Origin: SKNW01 sp050485865
Lineage (GTDB): Bacteria; Gemmatimonadota; Gemmatimonadetes; Longimicrobiales; Gaopeijiaceae
NCBI GenBank assembly: GCA_050485865.1
Contig: JBJHCE010000007.1
Location: forward strand, 1-49,976
Length of the DNA stretch: 49,976 nt
Direction of reading: 5' to 3'
The first letter of the stretch is position 1; each line of letters begins with the position of its first letter. The notes below the pieces were generated by a model. The model was given only the letters and a program-made list of their open reading frames with translations. It did no database searches and had not been told where the DNA came from. Both the position numbers and the translations under genes were made by a program. This document shows positions 15,804 to 25,019 of this stretch, one piece after another.

Positions 15804-17549
15804 ATGAACCGACGCCCTGCGGGCCCCGCCCGCCCTCTCGCCGCCTTCCCCTGGATCGCCGGCGCCCTCCTCGCCCTCTTTCTCCCCGGCGAGCTCCTTT
15901 CCCAGACCTCCGGGGAGGCCCGGATGGATGACCCCCGCGTGGGGCTCGCGCCGGGGGTGGGGAACACGGCGGAGATGGTCGAGCACAACATGCGCCTCGC
16001 GGCCTGGCGGCCGAAGCCGCCGCAGTTCGACTCGGCCCGGGGGCTCGCCTTCGTGAACTCGGACCTGGCGTTCCGGGGGAACTACGTCTACCAGGGGAAC
16101 TTCTCGGGCTTCATGATCTGGGACGTGTCGAACCCCCGGGAGCCGCGCCTCGTGAACACCACGGTCTGCGCCACCGACCAGGGGGACCCGTCGATCTACG
16201 GGAACCTCCTCTTCATTTCGGCCGAGTCGAACCGGGCCCGGAAGGACTGCGGGACTGGGGGGGTGGAGGATCCGGCCGACCGGATGCGGGGGGTCAGGAT
16301 CTTCGACGTGTCGAACCCGGCGAACCCCAGGCTCGTGAAGAACGTGGAGACCTGCCGGGGCTCGCATACCCACACCCTCTACCCGGACCAGAACGATCCG
16401 GACATCCTCTGGATCTACGTGGGCGGGTCCTCGGGGGTGCGAAATCCCGCCGAGCTCCCCGGCTGCTCCGACGGGACCGTGGCCGAGAACCCGAACACAG
16501 CGCAGTTCCGGGTGGACATCATCCGCGTTCCCCTCTCGAACCCGGAGCAGGCCGAGGTGGCCGGGTACGCCCGGATCTTCGAGGGGCTCGTGCCCGTCGG
16601 GAGCAGGGCGGCGGGACCCCGGGGGTGCCATGACCTGACCTCGTACCCCGAGATGCACCTCGTGGCCGGGGCCTGCGGAAGCTACGGGATCCTTCTCGAT
16701 ACCACCGACCCGCTCCGGCCCGTGCGGCTGGACGCGATGTCCGACGAGAACTGGTCGCTCTGGCACACCGCCGTCTTCTCGAACGATGCGAGCTCGGTGG
16801 TCTTCACCGACGAGTGGGGGGGCGGGACGTCGCCGCGCTGCCGCGAGGGTGACCCGATGGAGATCGGGGGGAACACGATCCTCGGGATCAGCGACCAGGG
16901 CCGCCTCACGCGGCACGCCTACTTCAAGATGCCCGCGGTGCAGACGAACACCGAGAACTGCGTGTCGCACAACGGGGGACTCATTCCGGTGCCCGGGCGC
17001 GACATCAAGGTCCAGGGGTGGTACCAGGGCGGGGTGAACGTCTTCGAGTTCACCGACCCCGACAACCCCGTCGAGATCGCGTACTTCGACCGGGGCCCCA
17101 TCGATGCGGAGACGCTGGTGGTGGGGGGCTCGTGGGGGGCGTACTGGTACAACGGGTTCATCTACTCGTCTGAGCTCTCCCGGGGGCTCGACGTGCTCGA
17201 GCTCGTGCCGAGCGAGTACCTCTCGGAGAACGAGATCGAGGCGGCGCGGCTCGCGGTGATGGAGGAGTACAACCCGCAGGCCCAGCCCCTGATCGTGTGG
17301 CCGCCGGCCTTCCCGGTGGTCCGGTCGTACCTGGACCAGCTCGTGCGGGGCGGGGGGCTCCCCTCCACCCGGACCACGGCCATTGCCGCGGCGCTCAATC
17401 GTGCCGAGGCCGCTTCGGGTGCGGCACGGGCGCAGGAGCTCGACCGCCTGGCCGGTGAGCTCGACGGCGATGTGGCGGGTGCCGCCGACGCCGCCCGGGT
17501 GCGGGCCATGGCCGCGGCGGTGCGGGAGCTCGCGAACGCGTCGCGGTAG
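15804..17549 (+). CDS. LVIVD-repeat secreted protein
   Basis: 581 aa, ATG preceded by GAAGGAG-type sequence. Signal peptide WIAGALLALFLPGELLSQ. Repeated beta-propeller-like units of the LVIVD kind: FMIWDVSNPREPRLVNTTV, VRIFDVSNPANPRLVKNVE, ILLDTTDPLRPVRLDAM and VNVFEFTDPDNPVEIAYFD. Between them lie HTHTLYPDQNDPD and CHDLTSYPEMHLVAGACG. The C-terminal ~90 residues are alanine-rich helix. Such proteins are often found next to DUF305 genes in high-GC bacteria; a role in binding a secreted ligand or metal is inferred. Followed by the strong terminator at 17592-17628. Confidence 0.85.
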   Translation: MNRRPAGPARPLAAFPWIAGALLALFLPGELLSQTSGEARMDDPRVGLAPGVGNTAEMVEHNMRLAAWRPKPPQFDSARGLAFVNSDLAFRGNYVYQGNFSGFMIWDVSNPREPRLVNTTVCATDQGDPSIYGNLLFISAESNRARKDCGTGGVEDPADRMRGVRIFDVSNPANPRLVKNVETCRGSHTHTLYPDQNDPDILWIYVGGSSGVRNPAELPGCSDGTVAENPNTAQFRVDIIRVPLSNPEQAEVAGYARIFEGLVPVGSRAAGPRGCHDLTSYPEMHLVAGACGSYGILLDTTDPLRPVRLDAMSDENWSLWHTAVFSNDASSVVFTDEWGGGTSPRCREGDPMEIGGNTILGISDQGRLTRHAYFKMPAVQTNTENCVSHNGGLIPVPGRDIKVQGWYQGGVNVFEFTDPDNPVEIAYFDRGPIDAETLVVGGSWGAYWYNGFIYSSELSRGLDVLELVPSEYLSENEIEAARLAVMEEYNPQAQPLIVWPPAFPVVRSYLDQLVRGGGLPSTRTTAIAAALNRAEAASGAARAQELDRLAGELDGDVAGAADAARVRAMAAAVRELANASR

Positions 17550-17591
17550 GAGGTCACGCGGCCGCCTGCTGCTCTGCGGCCTGGAATGGAG

Positions 17592-17628
17592 CGGGGCCCG
17601 GGGGATGCGATCCCCCGGGCCCCGTTTT
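17592..17628 (+). terminator. Rho-independent terminator
   Basis: Perfect 15-bp stem CGGGGCCCGGGGGAT (17592-17606), loop GCG, complementary arm 17610-17624, then TTTT. It ends the DUF305-LVIVD operon, and on the other strand lies just past the stop of the convergent lipoprotein gene at 17670. Confidence 0.9.
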
Positions 17629-17669
17629 CGAGCGGGCTGACCCCGCCCTCACGACCGGCGCGTCGGTGT

Positions 17670-18182
17670 CTACCCGCCGTGGTTGGCGCCTCCGTCTCTC
17701 CAGACGATGACGCGGGCGTGGACCACCCCGGTCCGGGGCTCGGCGCCCTGGGGGGCCTGCTGCCGTCCGGTGATCTGGATCCGGGTGTAGGTCGGGGGCG
17801 CGGGGGCGGCCTCGTTCCCCTCGTGCACGTAGAGGATCACCGCGTCGCCCCCGGTGGCTGCGGCCTCGGCCAGGATCCGCTCCCGGGCCCGGGGGATCTC
17901 GCGGACGAGGAGCTGGTCGGCCCTCAGGTCCACGAGCACCTCGTAGGGGCGATCGGGGGTGGCGAGGAGGACCTCGATCCCGTAGGCCTCGGACGGGGTC
18001 GCGGCGGCAGGGGTGCGGGAGGCGCAGGCACTGAGCCCGATCCCGAGGAGGAGTGTCGCGCCGAGGACCAGGAGGGCCGCGGGTGCGGTGGGCTGGGTGG
18101 GGGTGGGCGCGAGGGCGGGTGCCGCGGGTCGGGAAGCGGATGCGCCGGGGGGAACCCCGGCGCGCGTGTCTTGGGGGCGCAT
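17670..18182 (-). CDS. Small lipoprotein of unknown function
   Basis: 170 aa from ATG 18182; the in-frame extension to 18371 is proline/glycine-rich and lies within repeat DNA, so it is excluded. Signal ALLVLGATLLLGIGLSAC with lipobox. The mature domain has SEAYGIEVLLATPDRPYEVL, VRADQLLVREIPRARERI-like text, then AAATGGDAVILYVHEG and TRIQITGRQ. The repeated pattern resembles the small alpha/beta lipoproteins of the DUF4156/YbjN-like kind that sense or bind in the periplasm, but I do not recognise the exact family. The n-region is long (about 35 residues). Confidence 0.65.
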   Translation of the reverse strand: MRPQDTRAGVPPGASASRPAAPALAPTPTQPTAPAALLVLGATLLLGIGLSACASRTPAAATPSEAYGIEVLLATPDRPYEVLVDLRADQLLVREIPRARERILAEAAATGGDAVILYVHEGNEAAPAPPTYTRIQITGRQQAPQGAEPRTGVVHARVIVWRDGGANHGG

Positions 18183-18354
18183 GGAGCCGCTCCGGGAAGG
18201 GAGGGAAGGAGCCGACCTCTCTGGTACAGGCGCGGGGGTGGGGGGTTCCCGGGGGGGTGGGGGGGGCGGGCAGGGTACGGGCTGGGCTCCGGGGCCCGGG
18301 CGGGGACCGGGTCCTGCCCCGAAAGAGGGCCCGCGACCAGCGGGCACCGATAAG

Positions 18355-18518
18355 GATTCAGCTTTCGGCACTCCGAGGGTCGTCGAGATCGTGTTTCGTG
18401 CCGGTTTCCGGGAAGGATTCAGCCCTCGATTCGATTTCGGTGCCCGCGGGCTGAATCATGCTCGATTTCCGGCACGAAACACGATCTCGAATGCCCGGGC
18501 ACCCTCGAGAGCTGAATT
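18355..18518. repeat. 70-bp imperfect inverted repeat with 24-bp centre (MITE/REP-like)
   Basis: Arm 1 is 18355-18424 and arm 2 is 18449-18518; arm 2 reads as the reverse complement of arm 1 without gaps. The 22-bp core around GAGATCGTGTTTCGTGCCGG is identical in both, and the ends are conserved (ATTCAGCT outside, GATTCAGCC inside). Each arm thus also contains two direct copies of ATTCAGC. Transcribed, it would form a long hairpin. No other copy was seen in the window. Confidence 0.85.
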
Positions 18519-18716
18519 CTTCTCGCCGGGCGGGGGATCGGGGGCGGAGGCGGGATCGGGATCGGGGGCGGGGTCTCGGGCGGACTGGAGGCGGGGGACC
18601 GGGCGGTCTGGAGGACGGGTCCCATGGCGGGGACCCGGGCCGGTTCCGGGTCCGGCTTGGCGGCGGTTTCCGGACACGCTTGCCCTGTCGGTACCGAACG
18701 GACTAAGGTTGCCGCG

Positions 18717-18770
18717 GGAACACCCCCCCAGGAACACCCCCCCAGGAACACCCCCCCAGGAACACCCCAC
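18717..18770. repeat. 14-bp tandem repeat, about four units
   Basis: GGAACACCCCCCCA three times (18717-18758) plus a partial fourth unit. C7 runs within units make it slippage-prone. It ends 84 bp before the start codon of the secreted-protein gene at 18855. Confidence 0.9.
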
Positions 18771-18854
18771 GTGGTCCGCGCCCTGGTCCCTCCGAGCGCG
18801 ATGCGCGGACAAGGGATTCCCGAAACGGGTACGACTCCGGCGAATGGAGGGCCC

Positions 18855-19487
18855 ATGGCCACCCCCCTCAACGATCGGCAATGCGCGGCCGCCCCGGTGT
18901 ACGGAGCGCTCGCCCTGGCGGCGGCGCTCCTCGTCGCGACACAGCCTGCCGCGGCGCAGCACCCCGATGCCTCGAGTCTTCAGGTGGCTGCGGTCCGGCA
19001 CCTGCTGCTCACGGCCGATTCCCTGCCCGACGCGGGAAGGCCCTCCCCCGGGGCCCTCCTCGCGCGGACCGGCGGAAAGGTGTCGATCGCGGCCCTGGGA
19101 TCACGGCAGATCATGGATCATCTCGACGAGATCCGGTACCGGCGCCGAACCCACGTCATCGCGGATTCACTGCGAGCGGGTGGCTTGGAGGTCGAGGTTC
19201 ACACCGTGGAAAACGGGTCCTCGTACATCACCGCCGACGGGATCCGCGCCGTGGCGTGCTCCGTGACCGTCGCGAACTGCGCATGGGACGAGCAGGCGGA
19301 CCTCGGACTGGTCCTCGGGATCCGCGAGGTCCGCTTCCTCGACGGAGGGGCCAACATCCCGATCTCGGTTCTCGTGAGAGCCCAGGGCGCCGAGCCTTCG
19401 AGGGCCCATTATCTCCTCGTGAGAATGGAGCCGGAGGCGGGCGAGTGGGTCGTCAGATCCGTTCACGAAAACACGATCTTCTTCTGA
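18855..19487 (+). CDS. Secreted protein of unknown function
   Basis: 210 aa from ATG 18855, with GGAGG five bases upstream. Signal peptide ALALAAALLVATQPAAAQ, cleavage after AAAQ. The mature protein has VAAVRHLLLTADSLPDAGRP, THVIADSLRAGGLEVEVHTV, then a two-Cys segment VACSVTVANCAWDEQADL and a final strand-rich half ending VVRSVHENTIFF. No family recognised. The 3' part resembles small NTF2- or immunity-like exported domains only in size. Convergent with the ABC ATPase gene; 50 bp between them without a clear terminator. Confidence 0.7.
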   Translation: MATPLNDRQCAAAPVYGALALAAALLVATQPAAAQHPDASSLQVAAVRHLLLTADSLPDAGRPSPGALLARTGGKVSIAALGSRQIMDHLDEIRYRRRTHVIADSLRAGGLEVEVHTVENGSSYITADGIRAVACSVTVANCAWDEQADLGLVLGIREVRFLDGGANIPISVLVRAQGAEPSRAHYLLVRMEPEAGEWVVRSVHENTIFF

Positions 19488-19537
19488 TCCGGGGGCAGGC
19501 GCCGGAGTTTACCGGTTGGCGCGCCTCCCCGCCCCCC

Positions 19538-20665
19538 TCACCCCCGCCCCCCGAACACCAGCACCCTCTCCCGCTCAACGACCAGGGCCACGGCATCCCC
19601 CGGGGCTGGAAGGGTGGCGTCCCGCCCCTCCACCTCGAAGAGGACCGGCGACCCGCCTCCGCCCGGGTCAACCGCCACCCGCACCACCGGCTGCGGCCCG
19701 GGGTGGAGAAGCTCCGTGACCCGGCCCCGCAGGCGAAGTGCATCCACCTCGGACGACGACGCGCCCGCCTCGCCAGACGAGTGCCCCGCCTCGCCCCCGG
19801 AGCCGGACCCAGTCCCGGCCCCCACCGCCAGGGACCCCGGCGGAAAGACCGCCACGCCCCCGCCCGGCGCCCCAAGCGCCCGCGCGAGCGCCGACCCCGG
19901 CTCCAGCCCGAGCTCGTTCCGGTACCCCAGGAAACGCGCCACCGCGAGGCTCCCCGGGTTGCGGAAGAGCTCGGCGGGGGGGGCGAGCCGCACGATTGTC
20001 CGGTCCATCACGATCCCCACCCGGTGCCCCATCCGCCCGGCCTCGTCCAGGTCGTGGGTCACGAGGACGATCCCCGGCCGGTAGTGCGCCTGGAGGTTCA
20101 CGATCGCCTCGCGCACCTCGGCCCGAAGCCCCGGGTCCAGCGCCGAGAGCGGCTCGTCCAGCAGCAGGAGGGGCGGGCGCGCCACCACCGCCCGGGCGAG
20201 CGCCGCCCGGTGCCGCTCGCCACCCGAGAGCGCCCCAATGTGTCGGTGTGCTAGTACACCAATACGCACCGCCTCCAGCGCCTCCCGCACCCGCACCGCC
20301 CGCTCCCCCGCCGGCACCCCCCGGATCCTCAGGGGGAAGGCCACGTTCTCCGCCACCGTCAGGTGCGGAAAGAGGACCGGCGACTGGTGCAGGTAGACGG
20401 CCCCCCGCTTCTCCGGCGGAAGCCCCGTCACGTCGCGCCCCCCGATCTCGATCCGCCCGGCCCCGAGCGGCGAAAGCCCGGCCACCGCCCTGAGCAGCGT
20501 CGTCTTCCCCTCGCCCGACGCGCCCACCAGCACGAGCCGCTCCCCCGGCGCCACCTCGAGCTCGATCCCGCGAAGCCCGGGCGCGCCCGGAGCAAGGTCG
20601 CCTCCGAAGGGGATCTCTCCTCCGGAGATGCGAAGGGCGGCGGGCGGCGCGGCGCGCTCGGTCAT
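19538..20665 (-). CDS. ABC transporter ATP-binding protein (YnjD-like)
   Basis: 375 aa from ATG 20665, overlapping the permease stop as ATGA. Walker A GASGEGKTT (48-56), Q-loop YLHQSPVLFPHLTVAENV, signature ALSGGERHRAALARA (145-159), Walker B PLLLLDEPLSALD and switch VTHDLDEA. The C-terminal ~120 residues form a TOBE-like regulatory domain with an inserted low-complexity stretch (GSGSGGEAGHSSGEAGASSS). Spacing, two permeases and a distant YnjB-like binding protein fit the poorly characterised YnjBCD importer group or related iron/thiamine-type importers. It energises uptake across the inner membrane. Confidence 0.9.
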   Translation of the reverse strand: MTERAAPPAALRISGGEIPFGGDLAPGAPGLRGIELEVAPGERLVLVGASGEGKTTLLRAVAGLSPLGAGRIEIGGRDVTGLPPEKRGAVYLHQSPVLFPHLTVAENVAFPLRIRGVPAGERAVRVREALEAVRIGVLAHRHIGALSGGERHRAALARAVVARPPLLLLDEPLSALDPGLRAEVREAIVNLQAHYRPGIVLVTHDLDEAGRMGHRVGIVMDRTIVRLAPPAELFRNPGSLAVARFLGYRNELGLEPGSALARALGAPGGGVAVFPPGSLAVGAGTGSGSGGEAGHSSGEAGASSSEVDALRLRGRVTELLHPGPQPVVRVAVDPGGGGSPVLFEVEGRDATLPAPGDAVALVVERERVLVFGGRG

Positions 20666-21468
20666 GCGACCACCACCTCGCGTGAGTGGACCGCGAAGCC
20701 CGCAAGCGCCATGACCGCAAGGGGCGGAAGCACCAGGAGAAGCGCCCCGGTGGCCGCGCGGGCGTCCTGCCCCGCCTGCACGTACGAGAGGACCTCGACC
20801 GGAAGGGCGGGAACCACGCCCTGCCCCACGAGAAGGGTGAGGGGGACCTGGGCCCAGCTCACGAGGAAGCCCAGCACGAACCCCTCGACGAGGGGACGGC
20901 GCATGACCGGGAGGGTCACGTGGCGGAAGACCTGGAAGCGGGTCGCGCCCAGGGTGCGGGCCTCGGCTTCCAGGCGATCGTCGTGCACGGCGAAGACCCC
21001 GAGAAGAAAGAGCGAAACGTACCCGGCGGCGGGAATCGCGTGGGCCAGGAGTACCCCGGCGTGCGTTCCTCCGAGCCCCGCGGCCAGGAACGAATACTGG
21101 AGCCCCACCCCCACCGCGAGGGGCGGGGCCGCCACCGGAAGGAAGGCGCATCCCGCGGCCAGGTGCCTCCGCCACCCCCGGAGGCGGGCCATGGCGCGCC
21201 CGGCGGGAAAGGCCACCACGAGGGCCAGGACCCCGGTTCCGGCGGCGAGAAGGAGGGAGCTGACCGTGGCCTGGCCGAGCCGCCCCCCGGCGCGCAGGAG
21301 CCCGGCCCAGTGCTCGGCGGTCCACTCCGGGGGGAGAAGGTCGGGCCAGAACCACCCCCTTCCGAGGGAGAGCACCACCAGGTACCCGAAGGGGAGGAGG
21401 GTCGTGAGCGCGAGCATCCCGAAGAGAAGGATTCGGAGCGGCCGGGTGCCGGTGCCCTGTCCGCTCAT
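20662..21468 (-). CDS. ABC transporter permease (second of two)
   Basis: 268 aa. Six hydrophobic segments, starting LRILLFGMLALTTLLPFGYL and ending LLLVLPPLAVMALAG. The cytoplasmic coupling loop EARTLGATRFQVFRHVTLPV is the EAA motif of binding-protein-dependent permeases. Its ATG overlaps the stop of the first permease (ATGA) and its stop overlaps the ATPase start. Pairs with 21465-22319 to form the channel. Confidence 0.9.
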   Translation of the reverse strand: MSGQGTGTRPLRILLFGMLALTTLLPFGYLVVLSLGRGWFWPDLLPPEWTAEHWAGLLRAGGRLGQATVSSLLLAAGTGVLALVVAFPAGRAMARLRGWRRHLAAGCAFLPVAAPPLAVGVGLQYSFLAAGLGGTHAGVLLAHAIPAAGYVSLFLLGVFAVHDDRLEAEARTLGATRFQVFRHVTLPVMRRPLVEGFVLGFLVSWAQVPLTLLVGQGVVPALPVEVLSYVQAGQDARAATGALLLVLPPLAVMALAGFAVHSREVVVA

Positions 21469-22319
21469 CGCTCGAGCACCTCCCACCGGGCCCGGAGGCG
21501 CTCGTGGAGCGCTACCGCCCCGCCGGCGAGGAGGAAGGCCACGAGGGCCAGGACGAAGGCCTCCCCACGGCGGGCGAGCGCCGGGTCCGTGTGCCGCTCC
21601 ATGACCTGAAGCGGAAGGGCCAGCGGGTCCGACGGGGCCAGGAGGACCGCCGCCTCCCAGCTTCCGGCCACGAAGGTGAAGACCGCCACCACCGCCGGGA
21701 GCATCCCCCGCCAGAGCACGGGCCAGGTCACGTGCCGGAAGGTGGCGAGCCTCCCCGCGCCGAGGGTCCGCGCCGCCTCCTCGAGGCGCTCCCCCCGGGA
21801 AGCCAGGATCGAGAAGGCCACGAGGGCGAGAAAGGGAATCTCCTTCCAGGTGAGGGCCACGATGAGCCCCACCCCCCACGGGTCCGCCACGAGGGCGGGC
21901 ATGGCCGCCGGGGTCTCGACGAGCCCGAGCTGGTGCCCCACCCGGGCCAGGAAGCCGCTCTGCCCGAGGATCAGCACCCCCGAGACCGCCGCCACGAGGT
22001 GGGGGATCGGCAGGGGAAGGAGGGCCAGGGTCCGGGCGGCTCCGTCGAGGCGCCCCGACCCCCGGAAGATCACCGCGAGGACCACGGCCCCCACGGTGGC
22101 GAGGGCCGTGGAGGCCAGGGCGATCCAGAGGGTGAAGAGGACCCCGGCATGCACCCCCCCGTCGGAAAGGACCCGGGTCCATGCACCGGAAGTGAGGCCC
22201 CGGGCGCCGGCCCCGGCGAGCCCGAGGGAGGCGAGGGCGGCGTAGACGACCCCCACGAGAACCGGAAGGGCCAGGATGAGAGCGGCCACCAGCCCGCCGC
22301 GGGAGGGGCGGCCGGTCAT
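21465..22319 (-). CDS. ABC transporter permease (first of two)
   Basis: 284 aa from ATG 22319. Hydrophobic segments include LVAALILALPVLVGVVYAAL and VLFTLWIALASTALATVGAVVLAVIF; EAA loop EEAARTLGAGRLATFRHVTW. First gene of the remaining minus-strand block, separated by only 146 bp from the divergent beta-helix gene. In E. coli YnjC both halves are one polypeptide; here they are two genes. Confidence 0.9.
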   Translation of the reverse strand: MTGRPSRGGLVAALILALPVLVGVVYAALASLGLAGAGARGLTSGAWTRVLSDGGVHAGVLFTLWIALASTALATVGAVVLAVIFRGSGRLDGAARTLALLPLPIPHLVAAVSGVLILGQSGFLARVGHQLGLVETPAAMPALVADPWGVGLIVALTWKEIPFLALVAFSILASRGERLEEAARTLGAGRLATFRHVTWPVLWRGMLPAVVAVFTFVAGSWEAAVLLAPSDPLALPLQVMERHTDPALARRGEAFVLALVAFLLAGGAVALHERLRARWEVLER

Positions 22320-22465
22320 GCCCCGGCCCCCCGGTACGGTCCCGGCGATCCCATTTCCCGGGGAACTGCGCGTACCGAAGAGAGCGGGGCCTCCCACGCC
22401 GCAGCCGGTGGACGGGGCCACGCCAGCGTTCGGCGCTCGCACGTCCCCACTCCAGGAGCTGGTCC

Positions 22466-24979
22466 ATGTTCCGCGTTGCTCGCAGCATTCTCGCCTCCGC
22501 CGTGATCGTACTTCTCGTTTCGGCGTGTGGCGACTCGGGTTCCTCGACGGCTCCACCCCAGGTCAGCGTGAGCATCACGCCCACCTCGACCTCCCTGGCC
22601 CAGGGCGCTACCGCCACCTTCAACGCCTCGGTGGCGAACGCGGGGAACTCCGGGGTGAACTGGACGACCACCGGGGGCCAGATCTCGGCGCAGGGGAACT
22701 CGGCGACCCTCACGGCACCGAACAGCGCCGGGACGGTGACCGTCACCGCCACGAGCGTCGAGGACCCGACGCGGAGCGCCTCCGCCACCGTGAACGTGGC
22801 CGAGGTGGCCGTGTCCATCGCGGCTCCGGAGACGGCGGCGGTCCGCCTGGGTCAGCTCACCCTTTCGGCCTCGGTCACCGGAACGGTGAACACCGGGGTG
22901 AGCTGGACGAGCGGGTGCGACAACTTCGTGGCGGATGGGGCCTCGGCCACCTGGACCGCTCCGGGAGGGATCACCACCTGCCAGGCCACCGCCACGAGTG
23001 CCGCCGACGGCTCGAAGTCGGCCTCGGTGGAACTCACCGTGCGCCCCGAGTTCTTCGTGAACACCACCGACGACACGTCGGACGGGGTCTGCAGTCCGGC
23101 CCACTGCTCGCTCCGCGAGGCGCTGACGCTGGCCCGGGCCGAGGTCGTTGCGGGCGCCGATTCGGCCAAGGTGCGTTTCACCGCGGCGGTGGAGGGGGGC
23201 ACGATCACCCTCGGAAGCAACCTCCCCGTCCTCGACCGGAACATCTCGATCGTGGGGCCGGGATCGGAGCTGCTGACCCTGAACGCGAACGGAAGCGTGG
23301 CTGAGGCGCGGAGGCACTTCGTCATCATCAGCGGGCCCCGGGTCTCGATCGAGGGAATGACCCTCACCGGTGGAAACGCGAGCGGACCCGGGGGCCTTCT
23401 GAACACCGCGGGCTCCATCTGGGCCACCGAGGCCGCGCACCTCCGCCTTCGCGACGTGGCGCTGACCGGGAACCGGGCGGCCGCCCTCGCCGGGGCGATC
23501 CGGCTGGAAGAGGGCACCACGGCCCGCATCGAGTCGTCGCGGATCTCGGGGAACGAGGCCGGGACCTCGGGCGGAGCCCTCGTGGCCTCCACCGGTTCCG
23601 AGGTCATCATTCTCGACTCCGAGGTCACCGGAAACATGGCCCAGGGAATCGGCGGCGCGATCTGGCTGTCGAGCGCGTCGGCCGAGCTCTACGACACCCG
23701 GCTTGACGACAACACCGCCACCGGCTCGGGCGGGGGCGTATATGCCCTTGGGGACGCCCGGCTTTACGTGCAGGGTGGATCGATCTCGGGGAACCAGAGC
23801 GGGGGTGCCGGAGGAGGGGCCGCAACCGGTGACAACGCCGTCGTGGAGATGGCCGGAGTCGTCCTGGCGGGGAACGAAGCCCAGGCGACGGGCGGGGCCC
23901 TCTTCATCGGGACGTCGAGCCTGCGCCTCCACGACACCGAGGTGGTCGGGAACCGCTCCGTGACGAACGCCGGAGGCGGAATCTACTTCTCCCAGGCCAC
24001 CGCCGAGATCACCGACGGGGTGTTCCGCGAGAACACCTCGGGGCAGAACGGTGGCGGCATCGCCCTCTTCTTCACGTCGGAGCTTCGTCTCGAGAACGTG
24101 GACCTGATCGGAAACCGGACGCCGTCGGAGGGGAACTTCAGCGGCGGCGGGATCGCCCTGGGGAGCAACTCCACGGTCGAGTACCATGGAGGGAGGGTCC
24201 ACGACAACGAGGCAGCGACCCAGGGAGGAGGGATCTTCGTTGCCTTCACGGATGCCCACCTGAGTGGCCTGGACGTATCGGGGAACCGGGCCGGTACCTT
24301 CGGCGGCGGGATCAGCCAGACCGGATCCGGGTCCGTCCTGATCGAGGCTTCGACGGTACGCGGAAACGAGGCGACGCTCGGTGGCGGGGGCCTCACGCTT
24401 CAGTCCACCACCGGGAACCTCCTCGTCCGGAACGTGACGGTTTCGGGGAACCGCGCCCCGAACGGGGCGGCACTTCGCGTGGGCGCGCTGGGTCGCCTGG
24501 AGAACGTGACGGTGGTCGGAAACATTGCCGAACCCACGGACCCGACCCTCGGTGGGGCGCTCTTCTGGCTCACGAACACGAACGGGTTCGAGGTCACGAA
24601 CCTTCTCCTCGCCGGGAACCTGACCGACGGCGAGGCCCGGAACTGCGCGATTCCTCCCGGGGCCGCCGTGGTGATCAACTCCCTGGGGGGGAACCTGTCG
24701 AGTGACCAGAGCTGTACCGCATGGGTGAACGCTTCGGGGACGCCCGACCTGAACGGGACTACCCCCGGGGTGGACATGGCGCTCGCGGACCACGGGGGGC
24801 CGACCCTGACCCACGCCCTCCTGGAGGGAAGCGCCGCCGTCGGGGCCGGAAACGCCGCCCACTGCCCCACCACCGATCAGCGGGGGTTCACCCGGGGAGC
24901 GGCCTGCGACATCGGCGCCTTCCAGAAGGACGGCACGGCGGCGGCAGGCGCCTTCGGCCGGGCGCCCGCCCGGCGCTGA
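22466..24979 (+). CDS. Right-handed beta-helix lipoprotein with Ig-like and CSLREA domains
   Basis: 837 aa, AGGAG upstream of ATG 22466. Signal ILASAVIVLLVSAC with lipobox. Two BIg2-like domains at about 30-115 and 115-192 (VSVSITPTSTSLAQGATATF; VAVSIAAPETAAVRLGQLTL). A CSLREA motif (CSLREALTLA) near residue 212 opens a parallel beta-helix of many N-G-A/GGG turn repeats (SGNEAGTSGGALVAS, GNRAGTFGGGISQTG). The end GGPTLTHALLEGSAAVGAGN followed by CDIGAFQ is a choice-of-anchor Q-type terminus. Such proteins are surface adhesins or polysaccharide-binding or -cleaving proteins. It is inserted, on the opposite strand, between the binding protein and the permeases of the ABC operon. Confidence 0.9.
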   Translation: MFRVARSILASAVIVLLVSACGDSGSSTAPPQVSVSITPTSTSLAQGATATFNASVANAGNSGVNWTTTGGQISAQGNSATLTAPNSAGTVTVTATSVEDPTRSASATVNVAEVAVSIAAPETAAVRLGQLTLSASVTGTVNTGVSWTSGCDNFVADGASATWTAPGGITTCQATATSAADGSKSASVELTVRPEFFVNTTDDTSDGVCSPAHCSLREALTLARAEVVAGADSAKVRFTAAVEGGTITLGSNLPVLDRNISIVGPGSELLTLNANGSVAEARRHFVIISGPRVSIEGMTLTGGNASGPGGLLNTAGSIWATEAAHLRLRDVALTGNRAAALAGAIRLEEGTTARIESSRISGNEAGTSGGALVASTGSEVIILDSEVTGNMAQGIGGAIWLSSASAELYDTRLDDNTATGSGGGVYALGDARLYVQGGSISGNQSGGAGGGAATGDNAVVEMAGVVLAGNEAQATGGALFIGTSSLRLHDTEVVGNRSVTNAGGGIYFSQATAEITDGVFRENTSGQNGGGIALFFTSELRLENVDLIGNRTPSEGNFSGGGIALGSNSTVEYHGGRVHDNEAATQGGGIFVAFTDAHLSGLDVSGNRAGTFGGGISQTGSGSVLIEASTVRGNEATLGGGGLTLQSTTGNLLVRNVTVSGNRAPNGAALRVGALGRLENVTVVGNIAEPTDPTLGGALFWLTNTNGFEVTNLLLAGNLTDGEARNCAIPPGAAVVINSLGGNLSSDQSCTAWVNASGTPDLNGTTPGVDMALADHGGPTLTHALLEGSAAVGAGNAAHCPTTDQRGFTRGAACDIGAFQKDGTAAAGAFGRAPARR

Positions 24980-25019
24980 GGAACACGGCCTTCGGGGGCG
25001 CGGCGGGGAGGCCCGGGGT

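Larger units (their letters stand above)
18183..18854. other. 672-bp gene-free region holding an inverted-repeat element and a minisatellite
   Basis: No coding frame here is convincing. It contains a G/C homopolymer-rich stretch (18230-18310), the 164-bp inverted-repeat element at 18355-18518, and the 14-bp tandem repeat at 18717-18770. Promoters for the divergent genes at 18182 and 18855 should lie in it but none is clear. Confidence 0.6.

Noticed and set aside
18717..18770. CRISPR-like repeat
   Set aside because: 14-bp units are directly adjacent without spacers; it is a minisatellite.
19488..19537. Terminator between the secreted protein and the ABC ATPase genes
   Set aside because: Only weak CCGG pairings were seen and no stable hairpin with a T tract.
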